Source: Oceanobacillus_B kapialis (GTDB lineage Bacteria > Bacillota > Bacilli > Bacillales > Amphibacillaceae). From it: a DNA stretch of 64,000 bases. The stretch lies in NCBI RefSeq assembly GCF_042685265.1, contig NZ_JBHUMX010000044.1. One strand, given 5' to 3'. Below, piece by piece: positions 60,485 through 64,000 of the stretch. The notes under the pieces were generated by a model. The model did not search any database, had not been told where the DNA came from, and worked only from the letters and a program-made list of their open reading frames with translations. Position 1 is the stretch's first letter; the number at the start of each line of letters is the position of its first letter. The translations under genes were made by a program, and so were the position numbers.

Positions 60485-61029
60485 GAATGGTCACCTTCTT
60501 CTGGAGCTTGTGCGTTTGTTTCCAACGCCTTTATCTTATCTCTAATCTCCGCTGCTTCTTCAAAAGCTTCATTCTCAATTAATTCTTTTAATTTGTCCTT
60601 GTAATCCTCAATCAATTTCTTTTTATGCAGGTCTCCCCCCTGGCGTTTGGGGATTTTACCGTGATGCCTTGTATTCCCGGCATGAACCCTGCGAAATATT
60701 GGGTCTAATCGTTCAGAAAACGTGTCATAGCATACCGCGCAACCGAACTTTCCAACCTGTTTAAATTCGGAAAAGGTCATTTCACATTTTGGACACTGTA
60801 ATTCCTTTACCTGTTGAAAGGTACTTTGTGGATGTCCCTTAAGGGTAGATGTATCAAAATTCATTAAGCCTGAAAGTAAATTATGCAATGAATAACCTTC
60901 TTCAGGGTAGTGCATATATCCCTTTTCCTTTGCACAAACCTCACAAACATGGACTTCGCTCTTCTGCCCATTCACGTATTTCGTAAAGTGCAGTGTAGCG
61001 GGTCGCTCGTGGCACTCCTGGCATTCCAT
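60481..61029 (-). CDS. mcsA: McsA, zinc-finger activator of McsB
   Basis: 182 aa. Four CxxC motifs form two zinc sites: CQECHERPATLHF, CEVCAKEKG, CPKCEMTFSEF, CAVCYDTF. A C-terminal UVR-type coiled-coil (about 140-170, LIENEAFEEAAEIRDKIKALE) contacts ClpC/McsB. Lies between ctsR and mcsB; overlaps mcsB by 4 bases. It senses heat and metal/thiol stress through its zinc cysteines. Confidence 0.97.
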   Translation of the reverse strand: MECQECHERPATLHFTKYVNGQKSEVHVCEVCAKEKGYMHYPEEGYSLHNLLSGLMNFDTSTLKGHPQSTFQQVKELQCPKCEMTFSEFKQVGKFGCAVCYDTFSERLDPIFRRVHAGNTRHHGKIPKRQGGDLHKKKLIEDYKDKLKELIENEAFEEAAEIRDKIKALETNAQAPEEGDHS

Positions 61030-61041
61030 GAGAAATCCCCC

Positions 61042-61509
61042 TTACTTATTTAAATACTTCAATGTCGACAACATGGATGTTAGGACTCTTGCACGCACTT
61101 CGTCCCGTAGAGGAAGCTGAAATGCCAAAGTATCTCTCCCAATCGCACTAAGCATAATTTTCGCTTCCCGTGCAGTGATTAGTTGCTCTTCTAGTAATCG
61201 ATCAAGCACATCAATTGCTGCCTGTTGGGTTACTACAGGGTTTATCATTTCAATTATTTCATCAATTAACTCTGATTTATCCTGATGAATGACACGCATA
61301 ATGCGAATGTAACCCCCGCCACCCCGTTTACTCTCTACTATATACCCTTTTTCAATTGTGAAACGCGTTTTAATGACGTAATTTATTTGCGAGGGAACAC
61401 ATTGGAACTGGTCGGCAATTTCACTCCGCTTTATTTCTATTGCATTTCTCCCTTTATCCTGAAGAATTTGTTTAAGATAACTTTCTATGATGTCAGAAAT
61501 ATTACTCAT
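61042..61509 (-). CDS. ctsR: class III stress gene repressor CtsR
   Basis: 155 aa. N-terminal winged helix (SDIIESYLKQIL; IKRSEIADQFQCVPSQINYVI; the heat-sensing glycine loop RGGGGYIRI) and a C-terminal domain phosphorylated by McsB. Starts at the ATG with GGAGGTGCACAGG upstream. First gene of the four-gene operon, controlled by its own box directly upstream. The glycine loop inactivates the repressor on heat. Confidence 0.98.
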   Translation of the reverse strand: MSNISDIIESYLKQILQDKGRNAIEIKRSEIADQFQCVPSQINYVIKTRFTIEKGYIVESKRGGGGYIRIMRVIHQDKSELIDEIIEMINPVVTQQAAIDVLDRLLEEQLITAREAKIMLSAIGRDTLAFQLPLRDEVRARVLTSMLSTLKYLNK

Positions 61510-61538
61510 CCTGTGCACCTCCTTTAACATAAAGGCCT

Positions 61539-61598
61539 TTTGACTTTGACTATCTTTGACTTTATCTTTATTATACGATAAATTTTTAGAGATGCAAA
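61539..61598 (-). promoter_or_regulatory. CtsR operator and sigma-A promoter
   Basis: On the minus strand the heptads AGTCAAA-GAT-AGTCAAA match the CtsR box exactly (61545-61561), and a third GTCAAA follows. TATAAT (61570-61575) with TTTGCA 17 bp upstream (61593-61598) forms the promoter, so the operator overlaps the start site. Confidence 0.95.
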
Positions 61599-61716
61599 CA
61601 TTGTCCTTTATTTATTTTAGACAAAAACAGCAGTGACAAAACCTATCTTTTAGTGGATTTACTCTAGAACTACTTACTTGCCGCTCTAAAATGTAGCCTA
61701 CTCTTTCTAAATATGA

Positions 61717-61754
61717 AAAAAATCTTACAGCTATACTAGTGCTGTAAGATTTTA
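61717..61754 (-). terminator. terminator after the mgtC-like gene
   Basis: AAAATCTTACAGC / GCTGTAAGATTTT stem, 7 bp past the MgtC stop. Confidence 0.9.
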
Positions 61755-61760
61755 TTGTGT

Positions 61761-62468
61761 TTATTTATTTTCCGATATATTTTTCACGTTATCAATTCGG
61801 GAAATTTCTTCAAAGAATTGGATACGATTCAATTCAGCATCTTTCTCTACCTTTATATAAATATTTCTCATGTTATGCTCCGCTTGAATAATTTCTACAT
61901 TTTGAATGGTTAAATTAAACTTCTCAAACACAGAGACGACATCTTTAATCTTTATATTAGGTAGCGCTACAATCTGAATTAATGTGATAGTACTTTCTTT
62001 CCTGAATAGCTTTTCAAAGTTATTCAGGAAAATTAAGCTTAATAAGATTAAAAGTGTTGTAAAGAAGGCAACAGCATACATACCTGCACCCACCACGAGC
62101 CCAATCCCTGCTACAGTCCAAATAGATGCCGCTGTCGTTAGTCCCCTTATCGTGCCACCATATACAATAATTGTCCCTGCCCCTAGAAAACCAATACCAC
62201 TTATAACGTAAGATGGAATCCTCGATGGGTCAAATTGTAAATTATTGTGGGAGGCCATAAATGCTTCAAATCCATACAATGATAATAACATCATAAGACA
62301 TGACCCTACACCCACTAAAATATGGGTTCGAAATCCAGCAGAATGATTTTTAATTTCCCTTTCAAATCCTATTAAACCTGATAGTATAAGTGCAAACAAA
62401 ATCCGCGTCATAACAAGGAGAAATTCCTCTCCAAGCAGACTTTCTAAAAATTCATCCAATCTTCCCAC
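61761..62468 (-). CDS. MgtC/SapB/YhiD family membrane protein
   Basis: 235 aa. Five hydrophobic segments in the first 150 residues contain the family motif LSGLIGFEREIKNHSAGFRTH (about 29-49, read in two parts), and GIGFLGAGTII near 90-100. A C-terminal ACT-like regulatory domain follows from about 155. MgtC proteins are linked to survival in low magnesium and inside macrophages, and inhibit ATP synthase in Salmonella; the bacterial role here is unknown. It lies between rrnW and ctsR, where B. subtilis has no gene. Confidence 0.88.
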   Translation of the reverse strand: MGRLDEFLESLLGEEFLLVMTRILFALILSGLIGFEREIKNHSAGFRTHILVGVGSCLMMLLSLYGFEAFMASHNNLQFDPSRIPSYVISGIGFLGAGTIIVYGGTIRGLTTAASIWTVAGIGLVVGAGMYAVAFFTTLLILLSLIFLNNFEKLFRKESTITLIQIVALPNIKIKDVVSVFEKFNLTIQNVEIIQAEHNMRNIYIKVEKDAELNRIQFFEEISRIDNVKNISENK

Positions 62469-62553
62469 CCCCTTAAAGCTCTCTTCTTAAGAATATATGG
62501 ATTAACCTTTTTAAATAGTAGAATGTGAAATAAATCTTTCTACTGCTATATAC

Positions 62554-62594
62554 AAAAAAATGCTAAGACACAAATACATGTGAGCTTAGCATTT
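62554..62594 (-). terminator. terminator of the rRNA operon
   Basis: ATGCTAAG / CTTAGCAT stem with seven T on the minus strand, 7 bp after the truncated 5S rRNA. Confidence 0.9.
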
Positions 62595-62601
62595 TCACTT
62601 C

Positions 62602-62702
62602 GCCTGGCGGCGTCCTACTCTTGCAGGGGCAAAGCCCCAACTACCATCGGCGCTGGAGAACTTAACTTCTGTGTTCGGCATGGGAACAGGTGTGACCTCT
62701 CC
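62602..62702 (-). rRNA. rrf: 5S rRNA, cut by the assembly gap
   Basis: About 100 bases identical to the complete 5S at 63712-63827, lost at its 5' end at the run of N. Only the first 15 or so bases are missing, because of the gap and not because of decay. Confidence 0.95.
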
Positions 62703-62712
62703 NNNNNNNNNN
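62703..62712. other. assembly gap (10 N) hiding a 16S-23S rRNA pair
   Basis: Ten N between the 5S start and a sequence (62713-62855) that is a typical 16S leader with the TGAAAACTGAACAAA box. The gap length is arbitrary and should represent about 5 kb of collapsed rRNA. Confidence 0.93.
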
Positions 62713-62855
62713 AGTTTGTATCATGTCGACACCAATCAACATGATGCGTCTTAGCTTCACAGAAGCTGACTTCTGCTTTGTATTTCTTCGAAAAACAGCA
62801 AGCTGTTTTTCCTTGACATACTGGTTGTTTTGTTCAGTTTTCAAAGAGCAATAAA
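62713..62855 (-). promoter_or_regulatory. 16S rRNA precursor leader (5' flank, processing stem)
   Basis: Minus-strand TTGCTCTTTGAAAACTGAAC (62834-62853) is the standard 5' leader/antitermination flank of Bacillus rRNA. Downstream, AAACAGCTTGCTGTTTTTCG and TCAGCTTCTGTGAAGCT form hairpins. The next base would be near the 16S start, now lost in the gap. Confidence 0.75.
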
Positions 62856-62859
62856 ATTA

Positions 62860-62935
62860 TGGTGGAGCCTAGCGGGATCGAACCGCTGACCTCCTGCGTG
62901 CAAGGCAGGCGCTCTCCCAGCTGAGCTAAGGCCCC
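62860..62935 (-). tRNA. tRNA-Ala (TGC)
   Basis: 76 nt cloverleaf with encoded CCA; anticodon loop CTTGCAC. Last tRNA before the hidden 16S gene. Confidence 0.97.
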
Positions 62936-62948
62936 AATGCTTTAATAA

Positions 62949-63025
62949 TGGTCGGGAAGACAGGATTTGAACCTGCGACCCCATGGTCCCAAACCATGTG
63001 CTCTACCAAGCTGAGCTACTTCCCG
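62949..63025 (-). tRNA. tRNA-Pro (TGG)
   Basis: 77 nt, CCA encoded, anticodon loop TTTGGGA, acceptor CGGGAAG/CTTCCCG. Confidence 0.97.
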
Positions 63026-63031
63026 AAATAA

Positions 63032-63108
63032 TGGCGCGCCCGAGAGGAGTCGAACCCCTAACCTCTTGATCCGTAGTCAAACGCTCTATCCAATTGAGCT
63101 ACGGGCGC
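63032..63108 (-). tRNA. tRNA-Arg (ACG)
   Basis: 77 nt, CCA encoded; loop CTACGGA. The wobble A should be converted to inosine. Confidence 0.97.
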
Positions 63109-63111
63109 TTA

Positions 63112-63199
63112 TGGTGCCGAGGGCCGGACTCGAACCGGCACGGTAGAACCTACCGCAGGATTTTAAGTCCTGTGCGTCTGCCAATTCCGCCACCCCGGC
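63112..63199 (-). tRNA. tRNA-Leu (TAA)
   Basis: 88 nt with long variable arm GCGGTAGGTTCTACCG; anticodon loop CTTAAAA; CCA encoded. Confidence 0.97.
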
Positions 63200-63206
63200 T
63201 TGGGCA

Positions 63207-63281
63207 TGGAGCGGAAGACGGGATTCGAACCCGCGACCCCCACCTTGGCAAGGTGGTGTTCTACCACTGAACTACTTCCGC
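63207..63281 (-). tRNA. tRNA-Gly (GCC)
   Basis: 75 nt, loop TTGCCAA, acceptor GCGGAAG/CTTCCGC, CCA encoded. Confidence 0.97.
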
Positions 63282-63305
63282 AGCGTAATTATTAAAGTAT
63301 TTAAA

Positions 63306-63390
63306 TGGTGCGGGTGAAGGGACTTGAACCCCCACGTCCGAAGACACTAGATCCTAAATCTAGCGCGTCTGCCAATTCCGCCACACCCGC
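63306..63390 (-). tRNA. tRNA-Leu (TAG)
   Basis: 85 nt with long variable arm; loop TTTAGGA; CCA encoded. Confidence 0.97.
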
Positions 63391-63403
63391 AAAAGTGTTT
63401 AAA

Positions 63404-63479
63404 TGGTGAGCCATGAAGGATTCGAACCTTCGACCCTCTGATTAAAAGTCAGATGCTCTACCAACTGAGCTAATGGCTC
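63404..63479 (-). tRNA. tRNA-Lys (TTT)
   Basis: 76 nt, loop CTTTTAA, acceptor GAGCCAT/ATGGCTC, CCA encoded. Confidence 0.97.
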
Positions 63480-63518
63480 ATACCAAAAGATTTAGCTTGT
63501 ACATTCGGAAATGAATAA

Positions 63519-63594
<76 letters not shown>

Positions 63595-63597
63595 GAA

Positions 63598-63673
63598 TGG
63601 TGGAGGATGCAGGGCTCGAACCTGCGACCCCCTGCTTGTAAGGCAGGTGCTCTCCCAGCTGAGCTAATCCTCC
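63598..63673 (-). tRNA. tRNA-Val (TAC)
   Basis: 76 nt, loop CTTACAA, acceptor GGAGGAT/ATCCTCC, CCA encoded. First tRNA after the 5S gene. Confidence 0.97.
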
Positions 63674-63711
63674 AACGCACATGTATAATGTGCAAAGAAA
63701 TATTCAATTTC

Positions 63712-63827
63712 GCCTGGCGGCGTCCTACTCTTGCAGGGGCAAAGCCCCAACTACCATCGGCGCTGGAGAACTTAACTTCTGTGTTCGGCATGGGAACAGG
63801 TGTGACCTCTCCGCTATTACTACCAGA
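63712..63827 (-). rRNA. rrf: 5S rRNA (complete, upstream rRNA operon)
   Basis: 116 nt beginning TCTGGTAGTAATAGCGGAGA on the minus strand with the standard core CCCATGCCGAACACAGAAG and ending near GCCGCCAGGC. It ends 38 bp before tRNA-Val with no terminator, so the tRNAs are co-transcribed. Confidence 0.98.
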
Positions 63828-63947
63828 CCGCCCTAAAAAGAAGGACAAGATATATTATATGCATTTTCCATAAGAAATGCAAGGGTTTTTTTGCTTATAC
63901 CCTAAAAACTAAATAAGAGAAAACAACGAATCAAGAAAAAAGTTTAG

Positions 63948-64000
63948 TTAAGTCCTCGATCTATTAGTATCCGTCAGCTCCACGTGTCACCACGCTTCCA
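63948..64000 (-). rRNA. rrl: 23S rRNA, 3' end only
   Basis: Minus-strand GTGACACGTGGAGCTGACGG followed by ATACTAATAGATCGAGGACTT is the conserved 3' terminus of Bacillus 23S rRNA; the rest lies beyond the window edge. Confidence 0.95.

Noticed and set aside
62602..62702. 5S rRNA pseudogene
   Set aside because: Sequence is identical to the complete 5S copy up to the N run; the truncation is due to the assembly gap.

Overview
The window comes from a low-GC Gram-positive chromosome of the family Bacillaceae, most like the Oceanobacillus/Virgibacillus-type relatives of Bacillus; the genus cannot be fixed from sequence alone. The strongest evidence is the right end. Read on the minus strand it runs 23S end - 5S - tRNA Val, Thr, Lys, Leu, Gly, Leu, Arg, Pro, Ala - 16S leader - 10-N gap - 5S end - mgtC-type gene - ctsR-mcsA-mcsB-clpC - radA - yacL. 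This is the rrnJ-trnJ-rrnW-ctsR order of Bacillus subtilis, so the gap almost certainly hides a whole 16S-23S rRNA pair. AGGAGG-type ribosome sites, frequent GTG/TTG starts, and TPP, lysine, CtsR, CodY and AhrC signals fit the same family.

Layout. 1-5.1 kb: 3' part of a prolyl oligopeptidase, an ABC exporter pair with an ABC-like/LytTR regulator, and a zinc alcohol dehydrogenase. 5.2-8.9 kb: a TPP-riboswitch thiamin salvage operon thiW-tenA-thiD-thiM-thiE. 9-15.7 kb: Mta-like regulator, Gly/Pro-repeat protein, BCCT carrier, squalene/phytoene-synthase-like enzyme, AhpD-like protein, diguanylate cyclase. 15.9-19 kb: a lysine riboswitch leading a YfcC carrier and an M20 amidohydrolase. 20.1-24.8 kb: an overlooked 50-aa membrane protein, hom-thrC-thrB, and a lone argF with tandem ARG boxes. 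24.86-25.2 kb: an array of 42-bp tandem repeats. 25.3-38.8 kb: rRNA methyltransferase, AAA ATPase, a YtrA-type GntR/ABC operon, acetyltransferases, a YqxD-type protein, a CvfC-type HEAT protein, LysR with a divergent SMR pair, an extra cis-prenyltransferase and a large membrane protein. 38.8-49.3 kb: PadR/HAAS pair, an ABC-F ribosome-protection gene behind an elaborate attenuator, MarR/esterase pair, Na/Ca exchanger, CatE-like dioxygenase, DUF3891, MscS channel, catalase. 49.3-53.5 kb: EcsC-like protein, GntR regulator, brnQ, AcuI/YhdH-like reductase. 53.9-61.6 kb: the clpC stress operon and radA-yacL. 61.7-64 kb: mgtC-like gene and the stable RNA block.

The genes form small self-contained regulatory modules: regulator plus target with a visible operator (CtsR, PadR, YtrA-type GntR, MarR, LytTR, MerR), or RNA switches (TPP, lysine, the ABC-F attenuator). 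The intergenic DNA is unusually rich in repeats. At least three dispersed families occur, in complete, deleted and decayed copies, and all are predicted to fold. The items most worth following up are the lysine switch on YfcC/M20, the three-hairpin ABC-F leader with a three-codon ORF, the 42-bp array that is open on both strands, the degenerate ABC-ATPase/LytTR regulator with 21-bp-spaced repeats, and the dispersed foldback elements.
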